NCBI GenBank assembly: GCA_021738565.1
Contig: JAIPBT010000030.1
Span: 1-50,472, forward strand
DNA length: 50,472 nucleotides
Source: Bacteroidales bacterium
Lineage (GTDB): Bacteria; Bacteroidota; Bacteroidia; Bacteroidales; GCA-2748055
Reading direction: 5' to 3'
In this document: in pieces, positions 9,060 to 17,661 of the stretch
How positions within the stretch are numbered: the stretch's first letter is position 1
Layout: the number at the start of each line of letters is the position of its first letter
Made by a program: the position numbers and the translations under genes
Notes under the pieces: generated by a model
What the model was told of the DNA's origin: nothing
What the model saw: the letters and a program-made list of their open reading frames with translations, nothing else
Database searches by the model: none

Positions 9060-9779
9060 TCAAAACCCGAACTTTTTTTTAAATTCCTTTTCAATAATAT
9101 TTATATTCTTTACTGAATTTCTGATCCATTGCAACCTTATATTTTTAATCTCAGTATCCTCCAGACGCCAGTCGATATCAGATTTTCTCAAATTGAAGTT
9201 CAGATGATGAAGAATGATTGCTGCTGAAACTGAAATATTAAAGCTTTCTGTAAAGCCCACCATTGGTATTTTCAGGTATTCATCGGCCATATCCATTGCA
9301 TTTTCTGACAATCCCTGCATTTCCGTCCCCAGCATTATTGCAGCTTTACCCTTTGAAAGGTCAAAATTCTCAAGCTTAAGGTGCTCGTTATGAGGTGTTG
9401 TAGCAACGATCCTGTAACCCATTTCCCTGAGTCTGCCAATGGCAGCCGGAGTATTGTTGGTCTTATTACTGTATTTATTTACGGACAACCATTGTGCAGC
9501 GCCAAGTTCCACTTCAGGATTCAAATTGAAACTGTTCCTGTTCTCCACAACATGTACATCCTGTATTCCGAAACAGTCGCAGGTTCTCAGCACTGCACTT
9601 GCATTCTGAGGTTGGTAGATATCTTCCAGCATTACTGTAACATACCTTGTTCTGTTCGAAAGAACTTGCTCAATCAAAGCCAGTCTGTTCTCATTGACCA
9701 TTGGAAGCAGAAAGTCCATAAGGGCTTCTTCATAGGTATCCAGCATAGATCTTACATTATTGTGCATAAAAAAAGCCAT
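9060..9779 (-). CDS. trmH: tRNA 2'-O-methyltransferase, TrmH (SpoU) family
   Basis: A SPOUT-fold RNA methyltransferase of 239 residues, most like TrmH, which makes Gm18 in tRNA. The three knot motifs are in order: QNASAVLRTCDCFG near the N-terminus with the conserved Asn and Arg, then AAIMLGTEMQGLS, and IPMVGFTESFNISVSAAIIL at the end of the core. The C-terminal helix (IRLQWIRNSVKNINIIEKEF) matches the TrmH extension. ATG at 9779; a second Met four residues in is possible. About 200 bases with no recognisable element separate it from the LytTR gene downstream. Confidence 0.88.
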   Translation of the reverse strand: MAFFMHNNVRSMLDTYEEALMDFLLPMVNENRLALIEQVLSNRTRYVTVMLEDIYQPQNASAVLRTCDCFGIQDVHVVENRNSFNLNPEVELGAAQWLSVNKYSNKTNNTPAAIGRLREMGYRIVATTPHNEHLKLENFDLSKGKAAIMLGTEMQGLSENAMDMADEYLKIPMVGFTESFNISVSAAIILHHLNFNLRKSDIDWRLEDTEIKNIRLQWIRNSVKNINIIEKEFKKKFGF

Positions 9780-9821
9780 CTCGAAATGAGACGGCCTTAA
9801 ATAAGATCAGTTCAAATATCT

Positions 9822-10094
9822 TTACTTAACAGCGTCTGACAATTCGCTACCAGCTTTGAACTTAACAACTTTTTTAGCTGCAATTCTAATTTCAGCACCA
9901 GTCTGTGGATTGCGACCGGTTCTTGCGCCTCTTTCTGAAACTGAAAAAGAACCAAAACCAACCAATGCAACACGGTCTCCTTTTTTGAGAGCTGCAGTTG
10001 TAGTTGAAATGAATGCATCAAGAGCTCTTTTGGCATCGGCTTTCGTCAAATTAGCCTCCGCAGCAATTGCATCTATTAATTGAGCTTTGTTCAT
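9822..10094 (-). CDS. HU-family DNA-binding protein
   Basis: A 90-residue nucleoid protein that bends DNA as a dimer. The sequence [28 protein letters not shown], shown here only in pieces, is the usual HU N-terminus, and [21 protein letters not shown] is the beta-arm with the conserved RNPxTG tip. The open frame runs 27 codons further upstream, but homology begins at the ATG at 10094 and the upstream part is A/T-rich leader. Single-gene unit. Confidence 0.95.
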   Translation of the reverse strand: MNKAQLIDAIAAEANLTKADAKRALDAFISTTTAALKKGDRVALVGFGSFSVSERGARTGRNPQTGAEIRIAAKKVVKFKAGSELSDAVK

Positions 10095-10412
10095 AATAAT
10101 TAATTTTTTAGGGTTAGTAATAAATTTATGTTCACTCCAAACACGTAAACAAATATATAGATTTTCTTTCCCCACACAAATATTAATGTCAAAAAATGCC
10201 GTATTTGTTGATAAAACAGGGGGTTTTCTTTATAAACTGCCAAAATCTGACTGTTATAAAACAAAAATCTCCCTCTGAATATCAGCACAGCAAAGGATTT
10301 CCTGTTAATTACCACCACCGCGCTATAATTACATATATAGCACGTAACACATTGTTTAAATGATATTTACACATTTTTTGAATCCTACGCTCACCGGAAC
10401 AATAAATTTTAC

Positions 10413-10420
10413 TAATTTTG
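10413..10420 (+). promoter_or_regulatory. Putative -7 promoter box for tRNA-Ser
   Basis: TAATTTTG matches the Bacteroidetes TAnnTTTG box exactly and ends six bases before the mature tRNA start, so the transcript would begin almost at the tRNA 5' end. A clear -33 TTTG at the usual spacing is not seen. Confidence 0.5.
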
Positions 10421-10425
10421 CGCCC

Positions 10426-10516
10426 GGAGGAATGGCAGAGTGGTCGAATGCGGCGGTCTTGAAAACCGTTGTCCGCCTACGGCGGACCGGGGGTTCGAAT
10501 CCCTCTTCCTCCGCCA
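10426..10516 (+). tRNA. tRNA-Ser (anticodon UGA)
   Basis: Acceptor stem GGAGGAA (10426-10432) pairs with TTCCTCC (10506-10512), followed by G and an encoded CCA (10514-10516). The anticodon loop CTTGAAA contains TGA, reading UCA serine codons. A long variable arm (TCCGCC-TAC-GGCGGA) and GGTTCGAATCC T-arm complete a class II tRNA. Confidence 0.97.
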
Positions 10517-10524
10517 CCACACAA

Positions 10525-10557
10525 AAACCCGTTCATCCTGAAAGGTTGAACGGGTTT
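10525..10557 (+). terminator. Intrinsic terminator after tRNA-Ser
   Basis: AAACCCGTTCA (10525-10535) pairs perfectly with TGAACGGGTTT (10547-10557), with an 11-base loop and then GTTATTT. The position just after the tRNA fits a rho-independent terminator. Confidence 0.75.
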
Positions 10558-10783
10558 GTTATTTCCGGGAACCGTTAAAAACGACGCAGGAGTTTTTATA
10601 AGGTTTCAGGTAATAACAAACCGGCAGCGACCAAAGGAGCTGACAGGGTTTTTGTGTGGTGAAGCTCCTCTCTTACGGGATCACGACCACCGGGAGTAAT
10701 TTCTGCAATTCAACATTTGTTCCATTAAATTTGTCTGTATCCTATATTTATTATATTAGCACTCCACATATTTAATTGGTCCA
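10558..10783. other. Intergenic region with inverted copy of tRNA 3' flank
   Basis: No gene is seen here. GGGTTTTTGTGTGGTG at 10646-10661 is the exact reverse complement of 10515-10530, the CCA end of tRNA-Ser and its 3' flank. A small stem GGAGCT/AGCTCC (10636-10641 and 10663-10668) encloses it. The last 60 bases are A/T-rich and probably hold the promoter of the next gene. Confidence 0.5.
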
Positions 10784-11221
10784 ATGAGATATTCAACCAT
10801 CATCCTTGTTGCCATTTTGATGCATAGCTGCAATTCCCAAAAACATACAGGTCAGCAGAGCAGTTCTGAAGAAATTACATTCAATGCAGCATTCGTACTT
10901 TCCCCCAGAGCTCAGCAATTTCTGCAGGAATTATACCTTGAAAGAGGAAATCAGAACAATGATACATTCATACCTTCGGAGAACCTGGCAAATAAATATT
11001 CCCTCAGGAAATTGTCAGGAGAATATCATGTTATCGGATTTTTACACACCGCTCCCGGATTTGACGTTGCTGTGCTGGATGAACTGGGAATTACAACAAA
11101 TTCGGGGTCAGAAGACATTTTAACCGTCAGCATCCCTGTTCAAAGAATGGAAGGCTTCCTTGAAACGAAAGGAATAAAATATTTTGAAATAACACGCAAA
11201 GCAAGAACAAACAAAAATTAG
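10784..11221 (+). CDS. Small lipoprotein-like protein resembling a subtilase prodomain
   Basis: A 145-residue exported protein. MRYSTIILVAILMHSC looks like a lipoprotein signal with Cys16, though MHSC is a loose lipobox. Residues 78-140 align without gaps to residues 74-136 of the subtilase encoded next: 24 of 63 identities by eye, including SGEY/RGQY and EITRKA/EISRKT. In the subtilase this region precedes the catalytic domain, where a propeptide would lie. The stop codon (TAG) is one base before the subtilase ATG, so translation is probably coupled. Inference: a free-standing prodomain that could act as an inhibitor or folding helper for the protease. No protease motif is present in it. Confidence 0.75.
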   Translation: MRYSTIILVAILMHSCNSQKHTGQQSSSEEITFNAAFVLSPRAQQFLQELYLERGNQNNDTFIPSENLANKYSLRKLSGEYHVIGFLHTAPGFDVAVLDELGITTNSGSEDILTVSIPVQRMEGFLETKGIKYFEITRKARTNKN

Positions 11222-11222
11222 G

Positions 11223-14200
11223 ATGAAAAACGCAACCCTGCTGATCGCAATTCTCTCTTTTGTTTTTTTCTCTTTGGATGCACAGGTATTCGATAAAAAA
11301 AACACATTTAAACCGGCAAAAGCAGAACTCGTGCAAAAGCTGCCCGTGAATTATTCACCCGAAGTTGCAAAACTTATTTACGGTCCCTCTTTATTAAAAA
11401 GTACAACAGTAAGTGACGGGGAAATAAAACTAACAGAAAAGAGAGGACAATATTTTGTAGATGCTTTCATCGGTTTTTCCAATGATTTTGATCCCGGATC
11501 CCTGGTTGAAATGGGGTTGGAAATAAACAGCCTTGCCAAAAATATCTGTACTGCAAGGATCCCTCTCAACTCCCTGGAGCCTGTTCTGAATTTAGCGGGG
11601 ATCTCATACATTGAAATCAGCCGGAAGACGCATTCAACAATTGACAGCGCCAGAAACCAGACGCTGACAAACCAGGTCCATGAAGGACTGAACATCACGC
11701 GACCTTACACCGGCAAGAATGTAATAGTGGGAATAATTGACGGGGGGTTTGATTATACCCATCCGACATTTTATGATTCAACCTTCACCGATTACCGCAT
11801 CAGCCGGGTTTGGGATCAGGGTACAGACGGCACCCCACCAACCGGATTCAATTACGGTAATGAACTTGTTGGCAAGGATGAGATACTGGGCCAGGGCAAT
11901 GACGGATTGAATGAAGGAAGTCACGGTACCCATGTAGCAGGAATTGCAGCAGGCAGCGGCGGATCGCTGCATGAAAAATACAGGGGAATTGCTTTTGAAA
12001 GTGAGATCGTAATTGTGGCAACAAAGCGCTATACCACTGACATAGCAGATGCAATTACCTACATCTTCAATCATGCTGATCAGGTTGGGAAACCTGCTGT
12101 AATAAATATCAGCCTCGGCAGTCATTATGGTCCGCACGACGGTACATCATTTTTTGACAGTTTCACCGACCAGTATGCTGGAGGAGGCAGAATAGTTGTT
12201 GGTTCTGCAGGAAATGAAGGAAGCCGGGAACTGCACCTTGATCATACTTTTTCCGGTACAGATACAGTTTTCAGTTTTATAGAATTTAAAGGCAATCCTG
12301 ACAATCCAAGCGCCGGATCAACCTTCATGGATTTATGGGGTGAGGAAAATTCAGAGTTTACATTTGCTGTAAATATTTTTAATACGGAAAGCAATACCTA
12401 CCAGGATTTTACCGATTACATATCCACTTCCTCCAGTAATGCCTATAATATCACGTTGAATGACGGGGATGGAACCGATACAGACAGGGTTACTTTATTC
12501 ATTTCTGTGCAAAACAGCAATCCGAACAACAACAAACCGCGCGTCTTCATTGAATTTGACAATACGGAGCAGGATGGAAATGGTGACATCCACGATTACA
12601 TAATGCTGGAGATCATCGGAGAAAATTTGCATGTAGATGCCTGGAGTGGAAATGATGACAATGCTGTCTTTTCCAAACTTGATTACACTGTTCCTGAATT
12701 GTTAGATGGAAATACCAACTCCACCATAGGTGAAATAGGAGGTACAGGCAAAAATATCATCTCGGTAGGTGCATACACATCAAAAACAGAATTTACGGAT
12801 ATTGAAGGAAATACGTATTATTTTCCTGGTATAGAGGCAGGGGAGATCGCATACTTTTCCTCCAAAGGCCCCACTGCAGACAGCAGGATAAAACCTGACA
12901 TCACCGCTCCCGGCCAGTGGATATCCTCATCTGTAAGTTCAGTTGATCCGGATTTTACCGACTCCTATGATTATGTTACCGATGGCATCACAGAGGGAGG
13001 CATAGAATACCTGTTCGCGCTTAAACAGGGGACATCAATGTCAAGTCCGGCAGTTGCAGGCATTGTCGCCCTTCTTCTGGAAGCCAATCCGGTACTTTCA
13101 CCTGACGGGATCAAGCAACTGTTTGAAAATCATTCCATAAATACAGCGAATACCGGCGACACTCCTAACAATACCTGGGGTTATGGAATGATCAACGCGC
13201 ATGAACTCGTTCAGGTCGTTGAGAACCAGTCCTATGAAGTGACCATAACCGTTGATCCTGAAAGCGGAGGCACTGTTAGCGGGGCCGGCACCTACGCCAC
13301 AGGCGATACTGCAAGGTTGAAAGCAACGCCGGCAGTAGGATACGAATTCACCGGCTGGAGTGAGGATGGTTCAATGGTACATCAGGACACTGTCTTTATC
13401 TTCAGGGTGCTTTCAAACAGGGCGTTGATTGCAAATTTCAAACAGATCCGGTATGAAATAACCGCATCCGTTGATCCGGCAAACAGCGGAACCGTTTCCG
13501 GTCCTGGATCCTATCTGCCGGGTGAAACTGCTGAGATAACTGCAACTCCTGGTTCAAACTATAATTTCATAAACTGGACCGAAGCAGATACTGTCGTAAC
13601 CGAAGAAAACACTTTTTCATTCACCGTAAACGGACAACGATCATTCGTCGCAAATTTCGATCTGAAATCAATCAGCATCACTGCCGAAGTTAACCCTGAA
13701 AATTCCGGAACCATCACAGGTGCAGGAACCTATACAATCGGGGAAATAGTTGAACTTACAGCAACACCCAATGAAGGCTATGGATTTAAAAACTGGAGCT
13801 ATGACGGAGCCGTTGTATCACAGGATACGGCTTTTGCTTTCACTGCAAATGCAGACATGAACCTTGTGGCTAATTTTGAAGTTCAGGAATTTGAGATTTC
13901 GACAACGGTCAACCCGGAAAACAGCGGGACCGTGACCGGCACCGGAACCTTTCAGTATGGAGCAACGGCAGTATTGACAGCAATTCCTGATACAGGGTAT
14001 AAATTTGTTAACTGGACAGAAAATGACACGGAAATGGATACAGCTGACATCTATTCCTTTGATGTATATAGCAACAGGACTTTAGCAGCAAATTTCAACC
14101 GCATATCCGGTATTGATAATTACGATTTGGATCAAATTTGGGCATATCCCAACCCGGTAAAAGAAATACTTTATTTCAACATCCCGGATAATGAATATTC

Positions 14201-14351
14201 AATCAGCCTGTACTCATTTGATGGCAGACTGATTTACAAAAATACAAATGTAATGCTTATGGATATGAGCGATTTCCAGGAAGGAATATATTGCCTGAAA
14301 ATCAAGACGGAAAGCAGGATGTACCTTGAAAAAATAATTAAAGTTGATTAA
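11223..14351 (+). CDS. Secreted S8 subtilase with four B-repeats and T9SS sorting domain
   Basis: A 1042-residue serine protease. Signal peptide about 1-20; prodomain-like region 42-137; catalytic domain about 160-670 with Asp173 (GIIDGGFD), His234 (GSHGTHVAG), oxyanion Asn331 (SAGNEGS) and Ser605 (GTSMSSPAVAG). A large insert (about 340-500) separates Asn331 and Ser605. Residues about 670-960 hold four repeats of roughly 73 residues (GTVSGAGTY, then GYEFTGWSEDG and NRALIANF), the InlB B-repeat or Listeria-Bacteroides type. The C-terminus (about 970-1042: AYPNPVKEILYF, then GIYCLKIKT) is a type A T9SS sorting domain, so it is sent across the outer membrane and probably anchored at the surface. 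Coupled to the upstream prodomain-like gene. Confidence 0.94.
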   Translation: MKNATLLIAILSFVFFSLDAQVFDKKNTFKPAKAELVQKLPVNYSPEVAKLIYGPSLLKSTTVSDGEIKLTEKRGQYFVDAFIGFSNDFDPGSLVEMGLEINSLAKNICTARIPLNSLEPVLNLAGISYIEISRKTHSTIDSARNQTLTNQVHEGLNITRPYTGKNVIVGIIDGGFDYTHPTFYDSTFTDYRISRVWDQGTDGTPPTGFNYGNELVGKDEILGQGNDGLNEGSHGTHVAGIAAGSGGSLHEKYRGIAFESEIVIVATKRYTTDIADAITYIFNHADQVGKPAVINISLGSHYGPHDGTSFFDSFTDQYAGGGRIVVGSAGNEGSRELHLDHTFSGTDTVFSFIEFKGNPDNPSAGSTFMDLWGEENSEFTFAVNIFNTESNTYQDFTDYISTSSSNAYNITLNDGDGTDTDRVTLFISVQNSNPNNNKPRVFIEFDNTEQDGNGDIHDYIMLEIIGENLHVDAWSGNDDNAVFSKLDYTVPELLDGNTNSTIGEIGGTGKNIISVGAYTSKTEFTDIEGNTYYFPGIEAGEIAYFSSKGPTADSRIKPDITAPGQWISSSVSSVDPDFTDSYDYVTDGITEGGIEYLFALKQGTSMSSPAVAGIVALLLEANPVLSPDGIKQLFENHSINTANTGDTPNNTWGYGMINAHELVQVVENQSYEVTITVDPESGGTVSGAGTYATGDTARLKATPAVGYEFTGWSEDGSMVHQDTVFIFRVLSNRALIANFKQIRYEITASVDPANSGTVSGPGSYLPGETAEITATPGSNYNFINWTEADTVVTEENTFSFTVNGQRSFVANFDLKSISITAEVNPENSGTITGAGTYTIGEIVELTATPNEGYGFKNWSYDGAVVSQDTAFAFTANADMNLVANFEVQEFEISTTVNPENSGTVTGTGTFQYGATAVLTAIPDTGYKFVNWTENDTEMDTADIYSFDVYSNRTLAANFNRISGIDNYDLDQIWAYPNPVKEILYFNIPDNEYSISLYSFDGRLIYKNTNVMLMDMSDFQEGIYCLKIKTESRMYLEKIIKVD
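13233..14105 (+). repeat. Four in-frame B-repeats inside the subtilase gene
   Basis: Four tandem coding repeats of about 219 bases each. Each translates to a core like VDPxxxGTVSGxGTY, a GYxFxxW block and an xNRxLxANF end. They differ a good deal in DNA sequence, so the array is old and not recently amplified. Confidence 0.8.
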
Positions 14352-14470
14352 CTTTTTGCTGGTAAAGTTATTTGGCAAAACACCGGAGTTGATATATGAT
14401 CTGCCCATTTTACAGGATCGCACCCGTTGAATTCTCTTTTATAATGTAACCAAATGGCCTGTTGGTAAAT

Positions 14471-15037
14471 CTATAAGATGAAAAACAGATCCTGGTACAG
14501 GCTTTCCAGTTTCTTGGCAGTCCTTCTCGAAGGCAAATAATTTTCATGACTTTCTTTATCTTGCATTGTGATGATCCATCTGGAATCTTCGAATAGCAAT
14601 GCCAAAGAAGGCATGTGTGCATTGCAACTGAAACGGGAGACGATCATTTTACCCTGCTTCTCAATGTAAAGTCTTTGATAATCTGAGAGCAATATTTCTG
14701 TTGAAGTATTTTTGATAGATACAGATTGTACTTCTTTGATCAGCTTGTCAGAATAAAAAGAAATATTTACCGTGGCTGTGTCATTAAAAGTGTTGTTGTA
14801 CCTGAATGTAATGTCCATGGTAAGATACTGGTCCCCTTCGCTTTCAAAAACCATAGGTTTTATAAAATATTGGTTACCTGCTTCCCCAACATAGAAGGTT
14901 TGGTAAAGGCTCCTTCCCGACTTGGTAGCAGCAGGTCTTACCCCAAAGCAACCCTGGATAAGCAGGACCACAATTGCAAAAAATGGTATCCATTTGAACA
15001 CCTTACAACTCCTAAATGCACACATCTGCCTCATCAT
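14471..15037 (-). CDS. Lipoprotein of unknown function
   Basis: A 188-residue protein with an N-terminal hydrophobic stretch ending in LLIQGC, a plausible lipobox with Cys30. The mature part is beta-rich (YLTMDITFRYNN, TATVNISFYS) with a short helical tail (RRTAKKLESLYQDLFFIL). No family is recognised. Two ATG codons start the frame (15037 and 15034); either would give a signal peptide with a longer than usual charged head. It lies downstream of the TRL-like gene on the same strand, but a strong terminator separates the two, so it needs its own promoter. Confidence 0.65.
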   Translation of the reverse strand: MMRQMCAFRSCKVFKWIPFFAIVVLLIQGCFGVRPAATKSGRSLYQTFYVGEAGNQYFIKPMVFESEGDQYLTMDITFRYNNTFNDTATVNISFYSDKLIKEVQSVSIKNTSTEILLSDYQRLYIEKQGKMIVSRFSCNAHMPSLALLFEDSRWIITMQDKESHENYLPSRRTAKKLESLYQDLFFIL

Positions 15038-15054
15038 TAAAAAGTAAGCATAAA

Positions 15055-15088
15055 AAAACAGCCTGAAATTGAAATTTCAGGCTGTTTT
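15055..15088. terminator. Bidirectional intrinsic terminator
   Basis: AAAACAGCCTGAAATT (15055-15070) and AATTTCAGGCTGTTTT (15073-15088) are perfect reverse complements with T-runs on both sides. It most likely ends the minus-strand TRL-like transcript, whose stop codon is 13 bases away. Confidence 0.85.
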
Positions 15089-15100
15089 GAAAATTTTGTT

Positions 15101-15385
15101 TTATTCTCCAGTTACTATTACCTCATAAGTAACAATTAAATTCAGAATGTTGGTTGTTTTCATATCAACCGTTGAAATTTTTGTAATACCGCCATTCTTA
15201 GCAGCAGTCTGGATACTGGCATCCTGGTCAAAAAAGAGGTAGCCAAGGTATCCGGTTGCTTTTGCAGTTCCAACCTTATTTCCCACCGGGTTGCTGGTTG
15301 CATTTACAGGTAAAGTGAGTGCACAACTTGACATGAGTGCTGCTGCTCCAATTAAAAGGGCAAAGAGTCTGAGTTTTTTCAACAT
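15101..15385 (-). CDS. TRL-like small lipoprotein
   Basis: A 94-residue lipoprotein. The signal peptide ends in ALMSSC (Cys21). The rest (GNKVGTAKATGYLGYLFFDQDASIQTAAKNGGITKISTVD, given here in outline) has the glycine-rich pattern of the TRL domain family found in many Bacteroidetes and some Spirochaetes and Proteobacteria. Its role is not known. Members are often highly expressed small outer-membrane-associated proteins; that last point is general recollection rather than something seen here. Single-gene unit ended by a strong terminator. Confidence 0.8.
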   Translation of the reverse strand: MLKKLRLFALLIGAAALMSSCALTLPVNATSNPVGNKVGTAKATGYLGYLFFDQDASIQTAAKNGGITKISTVDMKTTNILNLIVTYEVIVTGE

Positions 15386-15506
15386 AACTTTTGTGATTTA
15401 AGGTTTTCCTACTCTTAAGGATTTTCGGTTCCTCCCCGGCAATATATAAACCGCCGAAAAAATATAATTTATACAAAAAAAATTTGAGTTGTAATATTAA
15501 TAATAA

Positions 15507-15671
15507 TTATTCATTCTTCACAACCTTAACCGTACTGTTTCTGTCGTCAGAGCGAACATTAATAAAATAAATTCCCGATAGGAACTGATCCGTATCAAGA
15601 ATGAAAAGCCTGTTATGGTGGTATTCGTTAAGCAAGATAACCTTTTGTCTTAATCGTCCACCTGTATCAAT
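15507..15671 (-). pseudogene. Orphan T9SS C-terminal sorting-domain relic
   Basis: Read on the minus strand from just after an in-frame TAA (15672-15674), this gives IDTGGRLRQKVILLNEYH, then NRLFILDTDQFLSGIYFINV and RSDDRNSTVKVVKNE, then stop at 15507-15509. That is the second half of a type A T9SS sorting domain, including its GIYFINV strand and basic tail. There is no start and no passenger domain: its first 22 bases overlap the end of the DUF2807 gene in another frame. It is either the remnant of a lost secreted protein or a frameshifted tail of the DUF2807 protein. Confidence 0.65.
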
Positions 15672-16393
15672 TTACCGGTTCCGCTTTCTTCGAGGATCAC
15701 AATTTCTTCCGGTCTGCCGTAATAATAAATGTTTCCTGCCCGGTCGAGCCCGGCTTCAAGTGTCCCTCGCACATTCACAGTGCAATCGCCTATAGAATTG
15801 TTAAACACGTAACAATTCTTTGTTTCCAGTTCTGAAGCATCAAAAATACTGCTTCCCCTTGGCCATAACCTTGAATTATCCGAATATCCCCGGACCCTGT
15901 AAAAACCAAAATTATCAGATCCTGTTGTAATTTGAAAATGATCCGTATCGATGCACAGATCAATATCTGCTGCCTTGCCGAGTGATACAATGCGCAATTT
16001 TGGTATCCTCAAAGTATCGCTGCTGGTAATTCGCACAGGGGCTTTCAGTAAAATATGATCATTCAGATAAGGAAGTGTGATCCTGACAAAGGGCCGGGGG
16101 TAATCCGTCAGAATTTTCAGAACATTGTGGTCGTTAAGTATTAGATTTCCTGAATCAAGCGTAACAGAGATCTGGTCCAAAAATTCTTCATCAGTCTCAA
16201 CCGAAACAGAAAACACTGTATCGACAGCAATTTCGACATCAAAAATATCATAAAAGGATATTTGTGAAAATGACTCAAATTCCGTTTCAAGTCGCACCAA
16301 TTCCCCATTGTCTGAGAAAATGATCTTTTCACAAGAGGAAACAACCATTGCTAAAATCATCAACAGCGTGGCGTACTTTAAAAACCAGTTCAT
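15650..16393 (-). CDS. DUF2807 head-GIN-domain lipoprotein
   Basis: A 247-residue exported protein. The signal peptide ends in AMVVSSC (Cys21). The mature part shows the DUF2807 pattern (putative adhesin, head GIN domain): FYDIFDVEIAVDTVFSVSVETDEE, then repeated beta-helix turns and a C-terminal GNIYYYGRPEEIVILEESGTGKL, which is the usual family end. The gene therefore looks complete, but its stop codon lies inside an out-of-frame T9SS sorting-domain fragment. Family members are cell-surface or periplasmic in Bacteroidetes; exact function is not established. Confidence 0.8.
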   Translation of the reverse strand: MNWFLKYATLLMILAMVVSSCEKIIFSDNGELVRLETEFESFSQISFYDIFDVEIAVDTVFSVSVETDEEFLDQISVTLDSGNLILNDHNVLKILTDYPRPFVRITLPYLNDHILLKAPVRITSSDTLRIPKLRIVSLGKAADIDLCIDTDHFQITTGSDNFGFYRVRGYSDNSRLWPRGSSIFDASELETKNCYVFNNSIGDCTVNVRGTLEAGLDRAGNIYYYGRPEEIVILEESGTGKLIQVDD

Positions 16394-16412
16394 ATTATTA
16401 GTTGTTAATTAT

Positions 16413-16431
16413 CTGAAATACAAAGTCTTAA
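16413..16431 (-). promoter_or_regulatory. Promoter-like motif upstream of the DUF2807 gene
   Basis: The minus strand reads TTAAGACTTTGTATTTCAG about 20-40 bases before the ATG at 16393. It shares TTTGTATTTCA with sites at 102-118 and 50095-50111 and resembles a -7 box. Pattern only. Confidence 0.35.
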
Positions 16432-16439
16432 CCAAATCA

Positions 16440-17552
16440 TCATTGCAATGAATATCCAATACCAAATTCAACGAAGTCAGCGCTGAACCGGTGTGTTTTA
16501 ACCGACCAGTTTAAAATGATCACGTCTTTAATACAGTACCTCACTCCTATACGGTTGTATTGATAAAATTCCTGCTTTGAAAATGTAAGGATCTTATAAC
16601 CGGGCTGAAGAACAATGGAGAACCGGTTCCAGAACCTCTCCCAGGTTAAATGCGCGCCTATATGCCACGGTACAATCTCATCAAGCCTGTCTTGTATCAC
16701 AATGGTTTCACTTCCCTGCGTATGGTCATACACGATGTCCATACCTGCTCCAAGTGCCTGGTAACGGTTGATCCTTCTGGAATAATCTGCTACGAGTGTT
16801 GCCACAAGATAGATCTCCGGGACCTTTCTTGACAATTTCCTTATGCTGCCGGATAAGATCATCTGAAAACTGTTCTTGCTGAATTCATTCGGAGCCAGCG
16901 CTTTTTTATTCATTAACGGATAGGGTGCATTGATCTCATAGGTCAGTCCGATCTTCGTATTCACCAGGTTCATTCCGAGATTGGGCTTTTCAATATTACC
17001 GTTTGACATATGGACCAGGGTTGGTCCTGCAGATACTATTAAATGTTCAGCAATTTCAGCCCTCAGGATCACCGACAGTTCAATATAGGCATTCAAATGT
17101 GATCCCACGGGCCTGTTGAATGGATTATCCTGAATATCGAACCTTTTTGTATTGTAACTGATCCCGAAAGCAGTGGTCTGCTGTATATAAACCGGAAACC
17201 TTTCACGAAGGAAATCAGTACCAATGGCCGTGTAAAGTCCGTGAACCCTGCCGTATATATCCCGGTTTCCAAGATTCGAATAATAATAACCGGCCCCGAT
17301 CTCAGTTGACCGGTGGTGCCTCATCTCCGGATAATATTTTGAAACAAACAGTTCAAAACCATTGATGTTATCAGTATTATAGAACCTTATGGAGGGATAG
17401 TGCGGGAACAAATAGCCGTGGTGATACCAGGATGAAATGTTGAATGAAGAAAGGATTTCGAGGGTGTCATTTTTCGATACAGAAGAATAAGCCGGTATTG
17501 CAACCTGCATTATAATAAGCAAAGACAGCAATTCCAACCGGTTCATTTTCAT
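16440..17552 (-). CDS. PagL-type acyloxyacyl hydrolase (lipid A 3-O-deacylase family)
   Basis: An outer-membrane beta-barrel protein of about 370 residues. After a signal peptide (MNRLELLSLLIIMQVAIPAYS) come many alternating aromatic strands. SAGPTLVHMSNGNIEKPNLGMN matches the PagL His-Ser active-site block (H-x-S-N-G). The C-terminus FGIGYSLQ is a barrel-closing strand. The frame stays open to 17648, but the signal peptide starts at the ATG at 17552 (MKMNR) or 17546. PagL removes the 3-linked acyl chain of lipid A in enterobacteria. Bacteroidetes homologues are longer and mostly unstudied, so the exact substrate is inferred. Confidence 0.8.
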   Translation of the reverse strand: MKMNRLELLSLLIIMQVAIPAYSSVSKNDTLEILSSFNISSWYHHGYLFPHYPSIRFYNTDNINGFELFVSKYYPEMRHHRSTEIGAGYYYSNLGNRDIYGRVHGLYTAIGTDFLRERFPVYIQQTTAFGISYNTKRFDIQDNPFNRPVGSHLNAYIELSVILRAEIAEHLIVSAGPTLVHMSNGNIEKPNLGMNLVNTKIGLTYEINAPYPLMNKKALAPNEFSKNSFQMILSGSIRKLSRKVPEIYLVATLVADYSRRINRYQALGAGMDIVYDHTQGSETIVIQDRLDEIVPWHIGAHLTWERFWNRFSIVLQPGYKILTFSKQEFYQYNRIGVRYCIKDVIILNWSVKTHRFSADFVEFGIGYSLQ

Positions 17553-17661
17553 ATACGATGTTCTTTCTTCAAAGATAAAATTAAGAAAAGAACCGAACTG
17601 TTCGTCCTGTTCAATGTGCAATGATCCATTTTTAATAACTTTGGGCAAGATCTGAAATCGA

